Shown: positions 16,528 through 24,196 of the stretch, in pieces
Numbering within the stretch: position 1 is the first letter of the stretch
Layout: the number at the start of each line of letters is the position of its first letter
Assembly: GCF_001467615.1 (NCBI RefSeq)
Contig: NZ_LNYA01000008.1
Span: 1-33,144, forward strand
Length of the DNA: 33,144 nucleotides
Source: Legionella erythra
GTDB lineage: Bacteria; Pseudomonadota; Gammaproteobacteria; Legionellales; Legionellaceae
Direction of reading: 5' to 3'
Notes under the pieces: model-generated
Told to the model about the DNA's origin: nothing
The model's database searches: none
The model's input: only the letters and a program-made list of their open reading frames with translations
Translations under genes and position numbers: made by a program

Positions 16528-19500
16528 TTATTCAGATAAACCCTTAGTGGGTGGTTTGCTCCGGGTTGATTCGGGGTTTTGAGGACCAGGTCGAGCTTTG
16601 ACATCAGCATTCTTAGAAGCCGCTTGACCAGTGAGTTTCTTCATACCCTTCATCCCATAGCCCTGTAGCTGTTGATCTATCTGACCTGCGGCCTTCATCG
16701 TGCTGGAGCCGGAGCCTTCGACTTGTTTTTTGCCTTCTTCAGCCCACTGCGATGTTTCCTGGCCTATACTCTCACCTTGACCGCCAATCCAGCGCAGCAC
16801 CTTGTCGGGCAGGTAGGTGATTAAGGTAAACGATTTTTGCACCGCCGTAATATACATGGTGGTATAGATGAGAATAGCAAAGAAGAAACCGTAGATGCCC
16901 GCCCATCCGGTGTAACCGATCGTGGTATCAATTCTCCCGGCTTTTTGCGCGGCGTAATTTTCATCCGGTTGATACGAGGTGCCATTGCCCGTCGGCGCTC
17001 CGGCACCAATGGATTGACCAAAATCCAGACCGCCTGTCACATTCCAGGTCGGCGCATTAGGATCACCCTGCACAAAGGTGACCGCATTGGCAAAGCCCGC
17101 GTTAATCACCCAGACCGCCACGTACGACAACGCAATGGCTGAAATATAACCGATAATCATCATGGCCGGGCGCAGGAAGACGTTCATTAGGATCATGATG
17201 GCTTGCTCGCCCTTACCAAAGGCATCATGCCCTTCCGGATGGGTAACACCCAGCGCGACAATGGGTGCCGCCACCATGGCTTCAATCACAGAAATTAGCC
17301 ACGCAATGGTTCCGAAGGTGAAAATCATGTACGGCAGGAACGGGATGTAATACGCTGTCAGGAAGCCAATACTCACCATGGTGCTTAACCAGGCAAAGAG
17401 CAGCGGCATGGCCATCGCCAGCAGAGGGAAGATGAAAATACCAAACCAGGGAATAATGGCACTCATAATGGCCAGACCCATCAGGTATATCCACAAATCA
17501 TTGGCGAAGTTAATGTAGTTCACACCCATGTTGGCCAGCGCCACCACCGGATTGACTGTTGGCTGCTGAATGTAGGAGACCCCGTGTTTAAAGATTTCTG
17601 CCATACCCAATAACGGCAGGGACAGGAAGGCCATGATAATCATGTTAATGATAGAAGCCATCATGGACAGGAAGAAGTTAAACAGGTTCCTGATGATGAA
17701 GTTATAGAAGATATCCCCTAACAACTGCCCCAGACAGAATTTAAAGAAGACAATCTTCACTTCACCACAAGGAAAATCCTGTGATTTTAAATACATGGCA
17801 CCCGGTGTCAGGTCTATATTAAACTTCATGGCAAACTGTGGCGGACTAAGCCCGGGTTGGCCAGGCAGATGCACCATGACTGAATTATTAATAAAGCCAT
17901 AAACCGTGGAGGAAAGAACGCCACTCTGCACTTTTTGGGCTGCATTGTTACCAAAGGAGGGCGCACTCAGGGGGGAGTTATTCGGGCCCACCAGAGTAGA
18001 ACCATTAATCATACCCACCATGTTTTGGATCGGTGTCTGGTTGCCGCTCAGCCATTGGCACAGGGCCGCGTAAGTCCCGCTGCATTGTTTATTCTGGCTA
18101 AAGGCATTGAGCGGAATCTGGGTATCAAACTGGCTGCCATCCAAACCGGTATTCGTGTCTGTCTGATTGGCTGTTTGCAAATCAGCGGCATTCAGGCGGG
18201 CTAAATCAAAGAAATAACTGCCGGCCATGAGCCAACCCTGTTGCTGGGCCTTGGTAATAAATTCGCGTTGCTTATTGGCTGTGCTACTGTCTTGTGCTTG
18301 CCTGATAAGATTGAGCGTTGGCATCATGATGCCGTTATAATCCGTAATGGCGCCCTGAAATTCGGTGCCGCTAAACAAAGGCGCATTGGAGTTGGAGGTG
18401 TCAGGCCCCCAACTGACGCAATCGTTTGACGGGCCATCGCAGGCAGAGCCTGAATTGAGATAAGGAATCCCGAATTGTTGCTGTGCGACGCCCGGTGCAA
18501 AGGGTTTATTGTTGGTATTGGAGCCTGAGGAAGAGGGATTGAGTGAAGGATTGTTATTGACCATCACCTGAGCCACCATGGCCAAGTCCAGGTACATTTG
18601 CTGAATAGCAATCGCACGGGACATTTTCGCTGTTTCCAGATCATTATTCTTGACCACGCTGGAAACGGTATTGATGTTGGAAATGGCATTCCAGGTTATC
18701 TGACCGCAAATGCCGTTTAATACCGCATAGGGATTATTGGAGTCAAAATTAGGCATCTTGGCCGTGTAGGTGTTTTTGGACGGGTCGGCATTCTGAATGG
18801 AGACCATGTTCACGGAATTGATGAAATCAGGAACAGCCGTATTACAGAAAGGAGCCATCGTAGCAGAAGGGGTACCCGAACAGACGCCTTCACCACTGCT
18901 TTTTTGACTCATCAAGGTCTGACGCTGACTTTCCAAGGCTTGCTGGATGCCAGCCATGCACACCTGACCGGCCAGAATTCTGGACGCACCGGTTGCCACA
19001 CTGTTGCCCCCCGCCTGCAAAGACGTGAGCGGGTTAATCTGGGTCTGGACAATCACACCGCCGCGGTTTAAATAGCTTAAGGCCGCTTCCCAGACCTTAT
19101 CCGCGGCACCAACCCCCTGCACCACGACCCACATCACAAAGATTTGCATCAGGCAATAGCCGGACGCTTTGGGAATTAACAAGGCTAAACCCAGCGTAGA
19201 ACGGACAGGAACCCAGATAGAGGACCATTTCTGGCCGAGCATTTGTCCTTCCTGGGCGGTGTTCATGGTGGAGACCAGCAGGGTATACATGATGACAATA
19301 CCGCCTAATGCCAGGACGGCCGAGTTGAACACCGAAAACATACTGCCCATGATCTGGCTGCCGCTACCATGCAGCACGCCGTCAACGATACCGAAGATAT
19401 TGCCAAGAAAAACCACGGAATAATCGCTGGGAGGCGGGGCGAAACTCAGTGAACCGGATGAACTGCTATCTGCTGCTAAAGCCAGCGCAGGGAACAACGT

Positions 19501-19530
19501 CATTAACAACGTACTAACAATTTTATTCAT
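16528..19530 (-). CDS. dotA: Dot/Icm polytopic membrane protein DotA
   Basis: Large inner-membrane component of the type IVB system, essential for intracellular growth and partly secreted in L. pneumophila. The 1000-aa protein has a signal peptide (to about residue 19, ALALA), two hydrophobic segments near residues 67-90 and 112-140, a long Ser/Asn/Gln-rich periplasmic region (about 145-590), then a cluster of at least six membrane helices from about 600 to 900 and a Gln/Lys/Ser-rich cytoplasmic tail. It is somewhat shorter than the L. pneumophila protein of about 1048 aa. The ATG overlaps the icmV stop (ATGA), so the two are translationally coupled. No terminator is visible; the IS remnant lies directly downstream. 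Confidence 0.96.
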   Translation of the reverse strand: MNKIVSTLLMTLFPALALAADSSSSGSLSFAPPPSDYSVVFLGNIFGIVDGVLHGSGSQIMGSMFSVFNSAVLALGGIVIMYTLLVSTMNTAQEGQMLGQKWSSIWVPVRSTLGLALLIPKASGYCLMQIFVMWVVVQGVGAADKVWEAALSYLNRGGVIVQTQINPLTSLQAGGNSVATGASRILAGQVCMAGIQQALESQRQTLMSQKSSGEGVCSGTPSATMAPFCNTAVPDFINSVNMVSIQNADPSKNTYTAKMPNFDSNNPYAVLNGICGQITWNAISNINTVSSVVKNNDLETAKMSRAIAIQQMYLDLAMVAQVMVNNNPSLNPSSSGSNTNNKPFAPGVAQQQFGIPYLNSGSACDGPSNDCVSWGPDTSNSNAPLFSGTEFQGAITDYNGIMMPTLNLIRQAQDSSTANKQREFITKAQQQGWLMAGSYFFDLARLNAADLQTANQTDTNTGLDGSQFDTQIPLNAFSQNKQCSGTYAALCQWLSGNQTPIQNMVGMINGSTLVGPNNSPLSAPSFGNNAAQKVQSGVLSSTVYGFINNSVMVHLPGQPGLSPPQFAMKFNIDLTPGAMYLKSQDFPCGEVKIVFFKFCLGQLLGDIFYNFIIRNLFNFFLSMMASIINMIIMAFLSLPLLGMAEIFKHGVSYIQQPTVNPVVALANMGVNYINFANDLWIYLMGLAIMSAIIPWFGIFIFPLLAMAMPLLFAWLSTMVSIGFLTAYYIPFLPYMIFTFGTIAWLISVIEAMVAAPIVALGVTHPEGHDAFGKGEQAIMILMNVFLRPAMMIIGYISAIALSYVAVWVINAGFANAVTFVQGDPNAPTWNVTGGLDFGQSIGAGAPTGNGTSYQPDENYAAQKAGRIDTTIGYTGWAGIYGFFFAILIYTTMYITAVQKSFTLITYLPDKVLRWIGGQGESIGQETSQWAEEGKKQVEGSGSSTMKAAGQIDQQLQGYGMKGMKKLTGQAASKNADVKARPGPQNPESTRSKPPTKGLSE

Positions 19531-19985
19531 GGCTTATCACCCATCAAACCTTGCCTGAACCATTCCCTGAAGGTGCATCCAAGTTTACGTACTTTAATCT
19601 GGTAATACCAAAAATGGTAACGAAACGCCAAAGCCAGCGCGATAAGCATCACCACGAGGCTAATAATAACCGCGCTGATTGACCCGTAAATCACATGATA
19701 TACTGCATAGGAAAAGACCAGAATGGCTGCAATAAACATTAAAATACTTAATCGGAAAAGCGCTTTTTGCTGGGCGATCAAATCTTTTTCAGTCAGGTTG
19801 TACTTGGCCATCGCCACATTAAACGACTCACCGCTGCCTGTATTTTTCTGAGGCACAAAAAGTCGTTTAAAACCGTCTCCCAGATACACGGTAAACGACT
19901 TCATTCTGTCGAAATCAGACCATTTGCGAACATTGAAAATGTTCTTTAAAACAGTCACTATTCTTGACGGCGACTCTTTTTTCAT
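19527..19985 (-). CDS. icmV: Dot/Icm protein IcmV
   Basis: Inner-membrane accessory protein of the type IVB system. It is 152 aa, the family size. A basic cytoplasmic N-terminus (to about residue 80) precedes two adjacent membrane helices (about 79-99 and 101-121) separated by a short YGS turn, and the C-terminus is basic again (KVRKLGCTFREWFRQG). It is first in the icmV-dotA operon and divergent from icmW. The ribosome site is an A/G-rich stretch without a clear GGAG. A promoter is predicted at 20028-20056, with a CpxR-type site upstream. Confidence 0.94.
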   Translation of the reverse strand: MKKESPSRIVTVLKNIFNVRKWSDFDRMKSFTVYLGDGFKRLFVPQKNTGSGESFNVAMAKYNLTEKDLIAQQKALFRLSILMFIAAILVFSYAVYHVIYGSISAVIISLVVMLIALALAFRYHFWYYQIKVRKLGCTFREWFRQGLMGDKP

Positions 19986-20021
19986 AAAATTTACTTTTCA
20001 CTATTAGACTTTTACCCTTCT

Positions 20022-20036
20022 TACTATACTATAGTA
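20022..20036. promoter_or_regulatory. 15-bp palindrome overlapping both -10 regions of icmV and icmW
   Basis: TACTATA-C-TATAGTA is a perfect 7-bp inverted repeat about one central base. It contains TATACT on the plus strand (20025-20030) and overlapping TATAGT elements on the minus strand, so the -10 boxes of both divergent operons could coincide here. It could be an operator or simply two back-to-back -10 elements. Confidence 0.5.
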
Positions 20037-20056
20037 GTTAGAACATGCGCAGTCCA
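20028..20056 (-). promoter_or_regulatory. Candidate promoter of icmV-dotA
   Basis: On the minus strand, TGGACT (20051-20056, 4 of 6) is followed after 17 nt by TATAGT (20028-20033, 5 of 6). Transcription would start near 20021, with a leader of about 36 nt. Confidence 0.55.
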
Positions 20057-20071
20057 TCAATTCATAACACC

Positions 20072-20087
20072 GTAAAAAAAGAGTAAA
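20072..20087 (+). promoter_or_regulatory. GTAAA-N6-GTAAA, CpxR-type binding site
   Basis: Two exact GTAAA half-sites are separated by 6 nt. The response regulator CpxR recognises tandem GTAAA repeats and is an established direct regulator of icmV-dotA and icmW-icmX in L. pneumophila. Here the site spans about -51 to -66 relative to the predicted icmV start, a usual activator position. It also covers the ribosome-binding region of icmW, whose ATG is 3 nt away. Confidence 0.55.
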
Positions 20088-20089
20088 AT

Positions 20090-20545
20090 ATGCCCGATCT
20101 CAGCCACCAGGCCTCCGCTCAATACTGGTTTGAATACGTGGATCCGATGATCTATCGGGTGATTACTTTTATGGAAAGTGTCGAAGACTGGACGCTGGAT
20201 GGGGACCCGGCTCTCGAAGAAGCTTTAAACCGTTTGGGAACGGAACTGGATGACATCGAAAAAATCGATTTGGGTGTCTTAGGCCAGGAAGATGTCTTCA
20301 TTCGTCTGGTCGGCAATATCAAGGCAGGCCGCGGTTTGCGGTTGCTGCAAGCCATCGATACAGTTCATCCGGGCAGCGCCTCGCGCATCTTGATTCACGC
20401 TGAGGAAAACAGTGCCGGCAGCTTTGATCCCGCCGGTTTTTTTCTGAAGCGGAATATCACATTTGAACGGCTGCGTTTGCTCGCCCGTGTCTTTTCGGAA
20501 TATCGCTTAAAATTAGTTGCACGCGCTCTTGAAGGGGAAGAATGA
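20090..20545 (+). CDS. icmW: Dot/Icm adaptor/chaperone IcmW
   Basis: Small acidic cytoplasmic protein that pairs with IcmS and binds effectors for delivery to the DotL coupling complex. It is 151 aa, the exact family length, with no signal or membrane segment; it starts MPDLSHQASAQYWFEYVDPM and has the acidic central helix DDIEKIDLG and a C-terminal SEYRLKLVARALEGEE helix. The upstream A/G-rich AAAGAGTAAAAT is a poor ribosome site and coincides with the GTAAA repeat. It overlaps icmX by 4 nt. Confidence 0.96.
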   Translation: MPDLSHQASAQYWFEYVDPMIYRVITFMESVEDWTLDGDPALEEALNRLGTELDDIEKIDLGVLGQEDVFIRLVGNIKAGRGLRLLQAIDTVHPGSASRILIHAEENSAGSFDPAGFFLKRNITFERLRLLARVFSEYRLKLVARALEGEE

Positions 20546-21969
20546 TGAAAAAAACGTTGCGCCACGTTGTACTGCCCGGCCTGTTGGTGTTGAGCTCCTA
20601 TGCTTACGCTCAAAATCCCAACGACAATAATCAGCAAAGCATTGATGGTTTGTCCCATCGCCTTAAAATACTGGGAGAATACCTTGGGTATGATTTAAAC
20701 TCATTCTGTCCTACCGTCGGGGGACAATGCCAGCTGGAGCCAAATCAGACCCAAAGCGCCTTCAGTAATTTCCTCATCGATACCAATACCGCCTCTCAAT
20801 ACCAGATTAATCTATTGGCCTCTTACATCGGTGCGCTTTTACCAGCCAACAGTACCTCCGGCGCCACCCAGGATCAGGGCAGCCAATCGTCCTTGATCCC
20901 GGCGACGATGACCACCTATCAATCACTGTTTCAAAATTTTGCCAGTAAAACATTCCCCCAATATAGTTCACAATCGAATTCAACCGTTTCGGTTTCCGAA
21001 TTAATCGATCAGATTCCTTATCAAACCGATCCGGTTAATCAGGCGATTTTAAATATCCTCTCCACCCCGGATGCCAGCTATTGTACGGATCAAAATGGTG
21101 GTTATGTTCAGGGGGACTGTTACACTGGACAAAACAATTCCGGCAACAATGGCGGCGGCCCGGTTATCTCCCAAAACCAGGTGATGATCAATGTAATCGG
21201 CACACCGCCTGGCACCGGTTTTTTCCCGCTGGGCAAACAAAACGAGAATTTAGTCGCGCAATTGAGTATGGATAGCCTGCTTGGCCCCCTGTTATTCAGT
21301 ACGGGCGGCTCATCCGGACAACCCGGCAGTAACTCCGGTCTGGTTGCCAACAACCAATTGCAAACGGCGACTAACTTTATCCGTTATGCATCCGGTATGG
21401 TGGCTCCGCTGACCTTGCCTAACCGTGATGCCTACAGCCAACTCTACCTTACGGCCACCACCCCGGTTGATAAAAATAATCCCAACCAGACTCAAGCCAT
21501 GAAAGATCAGGCTATGGCCACCCTATCCAACTATTTAACCAGTCTGCGAATCTATGCCGCCCAAAGTTCTGTCGGCATCAGCAACCTGTATTACATCCTC
21601 TCAAAACGCATGCCGCAACAAAGCGCTGCTTCAGGTCAAAATCAGGGACAAACAAGCAGCCAGGCCTTGAATGAATTCAACATGGCCACGTGGCGACTTT
21701 ACAATGCCAATACAACCTCTGGCTCGGAAAATCAGCAGTGGATCCAGCGCATCAACACGGCGTCCTCAGCCACGGTACAAAAAGAGATTGCTATTCTTTT
21801 GGCAGAGATTAATTACCAGATGTACTTAAGCCGTCAGCAACAGGAGCGTATTCTGTTAACCAACACCATGCTGCTGATTCAAAACGCACGCGCTGCTCAA
21901 CCCAGCCCCTCCCTGTCTTCGTCCGCTCTGGATGGCGGCAACAGCACGGCGACGGGCTCCAGTCAATAA
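20542..21969 (+). CDS. icmX: Dot/Icm periplasmic/secreted protein IcmX
   Basis: Exported type IVB component needed for pore formation and intracellular growth. It is 475 aa with a signal peptide (KKTLRHVVLPGLLVLSSYAYA) and a mature part very rich in Gln, Asn, Ser and Gly, including low-complexity stretches near residues 195-210 and at the C-terminus. A few cysteines occur in the N-terminal and central part (CPTVGGQC, YCTDQNGGYVQGDC), compatible with disulfides in the periplasm. Two ATGs (20542, 20545) follow GGGGAAGA. It is the last gene of icmW-icmX and ends at a strong terminator. Confidence 0.94.
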   Translation: MMKKTLRHVVLPGLLVLSSYAYAQNPNDNNQQSIDGLSHRLKILGEYLGYDLNSFCPTVGGQCQLEPNQTQSAFSNFLIDTNTASQYQINLLASYIGALLPANSTSGATQDQGSQSSLIPATMTTYQSLFQNFASKTFPQYSSQSNSTVSVSELIDQIPYQTDPVNQAILNILSTPDASYCTDQNGGYVQGDCYTGQNNSGNNGGGPVISQNQVMINVIGTPPGTGFFPLGKQNENLVAQLSMDSLLGPLLFSTGGSSGQPGSNSGLVANNQLQTATNFIRYASGMVAPLTLPNRDAYSQLYLTATTPVDKNNPNQTQAMKDQAMATLSNYLTSLRIYAAQSSVGISNLYYILSKRMPQQSAASGQNQGQTSSQALNEFNMATWRLYNANTTSGSENQQWIQRINTASSATVQKEIAILLAEINYQMYLSRQQQERILLTNTMLLIQNARAAQPSPSLSSSALDGGNSTATGSSQ

Positions 21970-21978
21970 GATAATCCG

Positions 21979-22004
21979 GCAGGAACTTATGTTCCTGCTT
22001 TTTT
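21979..22004 (+). terminator. Rho-independent terminator of icmWX
   Basis: GCAGGAAC (21979-21986), loop TTAT, GTTCCTGC (21991-21998), then six T. A textbook terminator 10 nt after the icmX stop. The last codons and stop codon of the convergent glycosyltransferase gene (stop at 21987-21989) lie inside this hairpin. Confidence 0.9.
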
Positions 22005-23042
22005 ATGCGAGGGTAATGAATAATACAGCGTAAAAAGCTGCTCGAGTTTAGCCAATACCGCTTCAACACTCACTAACTTCATGGTGTCTTCACCATGGGC
22101 ATGCGTGCCCCAGACATTGGTTTCTTCAGTTTTGTGAAGCACCTCGATGACGGCCTGCGGGTAACAATCCACAGCTAAATGGCGGAACGTATAAGGCCCT
22201 GATACATTGGAACTGGTTACAGCGTGTAAAGCGACAACTGGCGTACCGACCGCAGCAGCCATGTGCGAGGGACCCGTATCCGGGCAAAGCATGGCCTGGC
22301 TTTGTTTAATCACCGCCAATAATTGTTTTGGCCGTGTTTTACCAACCAGATCAATACAGGAAACCTGCTGTAAAATGGCATCGGCCAATTGCCTATCATA
22401 CTCCCCAGGCCCCCCGGTCAATACCACCTGCACAGCCCAACGCCGTTGCGCTTCCTGAATCACAGCCACGTACCGTTCAACCAGCCAACTGCGCTCTGGT
22501 TTACTGGCTGCCGGGTTCACCAGTAAAATCGGTCCCTGCTGAGGCAAATGTTGACGAGCCCATTGCTCCTGCTCGTCCCCTATTGGCAAATCCCAGCGAA
22601 TATCCCTCTGCGATAGACCCAGGGCCTCGGCAAAACGCAGGAACCCATCAAGGGTGTGATCGTGGCCTGGAGTAATTGTTTCGTTGATAAAGAAAGCATG
22701 CGCATCTTTGGCACGTAAACGATCATAACCGATTTTGCGTTTGGCTTTGATGAAAGGGTAAAGCAGGTTAGCGCGAAAACTCGATTGAATCGCCAACAGC
22801 ACATCAAACTGACGGCCGCGCATCAGCTTGCGAAACTGCCAAAAATCCCTGAACTTATCCGGTTTCGGGATGACGATGAATTCAACCCCATCCATATGTT
22901 CAACCAAATCATACGCCGGGCGGGAAATAACCCAGGAAATCCGGGCATGAGGGAAATTGGCCTGTAAGGTGTGTATCAACGGCACCGCCATTAATACATC
23001 ACCCAAGGCTGAAATACGAACAACACAAATGGAATTAATCAT
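21987..23042 (-). CDS. Glycosyltransferase family 9, heptosyltransferase-like
   Basis: LPS core biosynthesis enzyme of the WaaC/WaaF/WaaQ fold that transfers heptose or a related sugar at the cytoplasmic face of the inner membrane. Signature parts are the N-terminal ICVVRISALGDVLMAVPLI, the middle ILLVNPAASKPERSW, LTGGPGE and the donor-site CPDTGPSHMAAAVGTPVVALHA. The frame runs back to 23144, but GT9 proteins start a few residues before the RISALGD motif, and ATG 23042 sits in an 8-nt overlap with the preceding gene; this gives 351 aa. It is the last gene of the sspA-led run. The acceptor and sugar cannot be told from sequence. Confidence 0.9.
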   Translation of the reverse strand: MINSICVVRISALGDVLMAVPLIHTLQANFPHARISWVISRPAYDLVEHMDGVEFIVIPKPDKFRDFWQFRKLMRGRQFDVLLAIQSSFRANLLYPFIKAKRKIGYDRLRAKDAHAFFINETITPGHDHTLDGFLRFAEALGLSQRDIRWDLPIGDEQEQWARQHLPQQGPILLVNPAASKPERSWLVERYVAVIQEAQRRWAVQVVLTGGPGEYDRQLADAILQQVSCIDLVGKTRPKQLLAVIKQSQAMLCPDTGPSHMAAAVGTPVVALHAVTSSNVSGPYTFRHLAVDCYPQAVIEVLHKTEETNVWGTHAHGEDTMKLVSVEAVLAKLEQLFTLYYSLPSHKKAGT

Positions 23043-23232
23043 CTTGCAAAATAAATCGGGAACCACAATAAGGACATACTTCCTGACCGGTTTTGTCAAT
23101 TGGCAAATACACCTTAGGGTGTGCATTCCATAATTGCATTTCATCCGTTGGACAGCTTAAAGGCAGATCACCGGGATGAACCACATACATTTTTTCGGTA
23201 CAGGCAGGCTGCTTTTTCTCATTTTCCGACAT
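23035..23232 (-). CDS. Zinc-finger domain protein, zf-CHCC type
   Basis: A small protein of 65 aa with the zf-CHCC (COG4391) arrangement: Cys in LSCPTDEMQLWNAHPKVYLPI, the His of AHP, then CPYCGSRFILQDD, giving a Cys-His-Cys-Cys zinc site. The same domain forms the zinc-binding part of the mitochondrial complex I accessory subunit NDUFS6; the function of the bacterial stand-alone form is unsettled. I place the start at ATG 23232 rather than the upstream in-frame ATG at 23250, because GAGGA lies 6 nt ahead of it. It overlaps miaA by 14 nt and the glycosyltransferase by 8 nt. Confidence 0.85.
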   Translation of the reverse strand: MSENEKKQPACTEKMYVVHPGDLPLSCPTDEMQLWNAHPKVYLPIDKTGQEVCPYCGSRFILQDD

Positions 23233-24196
23233 GTCTATCCTCGTTTTCATTCATTTTTTGCGGGCTATTATCCAATATTTCCGCAAGCTTTGCCATGAAT
23301 TCGCCGGTGATGGCGGGCTTATCGCAAGAAACATAATACCCGTCTGGCCAACCGCGCAACCAGGTTAACTGGCGTTTCGCCAATTGCCGGGTAGCGGCAA
23401 TGCCTTTGTTACGAAATTGTTCATAGTCATCCTGTCCGGCAAGATAGTCGAGTGCCTGCCTGTACCCCACCAGACGCATGGATGGGTTGGCCGCATTCAA
23501 TAAAGGCCAGCGCTCAGTCAATGTTTTGACTTCGTCCACAAAGCCCTGTTTAAGCATGGCATCAAAACGCAAGGCAATGCGTTCATGCAACCAGGCGCGT
23601 TCATTGGGAAACAGGATGCAATTGACAAAATGATAGCGTGGCTCATCCTTCCCCTGCCCTAAAAAACAGGATAAGGGCGTGCCCGTTAAATAAAAAACTT
23701 CCAGCGCACGCTGAATCCGTTGCGTGTCATTGGGATGTATACGCGCGGCCGCTACCGCATCGACAGCCGCCAATTCACGGTGCATGGCCGCCCACCCTTT
23801 CTCTTGCGCCTGCTTCAATAATTGCTCGCGCAAAGCCTCATCGGCCTCGGGTAAATCGGATAACCCCTGTTGCAGCGCATGGAAATACATCATGGTTCCG
23901 CCAACAAGCAGCGGGATGTTACCGCGCGCATGAATCGCTTCAATTAAACGATTCGCCGCCTGGCAAAATTCAGCCGCAGAAAAAGTTTCGGGCGGGTCAA
24001 GAATATCCAGCAAATGGTGTGGCGCCCGCAGAAGCTCCTCCGGGGTTGGCTTAGCCGTACCGATATCCATGCCACGATAAACCATGGCAGAATCCACACT
24101 GATGATTTCCACGGGAAACCGCCCCACCAATTCGCAAGCCAGCGCAGTCTTCCCGGAGGCCGTTGGCCCCATTAAACACAACACCGTCTCAGGCAT
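23219..24196 (-). CDS. miaA: tRNA dimethylallyltransferase MiaA
   Basis: Adds a dimethylallyl group to N6 of A37 in tRNAs that read UNN codons. Key parts are the P-loop LMGPTASGKTALA at the N-terminus, IISVDSAMVYRGMDIGTAKPT, PHHLLDILDP, PLLVGGTMMYFHAL, and MRLVGYRQALDYL toward the C-terminus. The open frame extends to 24295, but the extension precedes the P-loop and overlaps mutL, so I use ATG 24196 (325 aa, close to the E. coli 316), which overlaps the mutL stop by 8 nt. In E. coli hfq follows miaA; here a zf-CHCC gene and a glycosyltransferase follow instead. Confidence 0.94.
   Translation of the reverse strand: MPETVLCLMGPTASGKTALACELVGRFPVEIISVDSAMVYRGMDIGTAKPTPEELLRAPHHLLDILDPPETFSAAEFCQAANRLIEAIHARGNIPLLVGGTMMYFHALQQGLSDLPEADEALREQLLKQAQEKGWAAMHRELAAVDAVAAARIHPNDTQRIQRALEVFYLTGTPLSCFLGQGKDEPRYHFVNCILFPNERAWLHERIALRFDAMLKQGFVDEVKTLTERWPLLNAANPSMRLVGYRQALDYLAGQDDYEQFRNKGIAATRQLAKRQLTWLRGWPDGYYVSCDKPAITGEFMAKLAEILDNSPQKMNENEDRHVGK

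Noticed and set aside
19990-20024. Second CpxR site built from the GTAA-type half-sites in the icmV leader
   Set aside because: Their start-to-start spacings (9 and 21 nt) do not fit the tandem GTAAA-N5/6-GTAAA arrangement.
23043-23144. N-terminal extension of the glycosyltransferase
   Set aside because: It overlaps the zf-CHCC gene, and GT9 enzymes begin just before the RISALGD motif.
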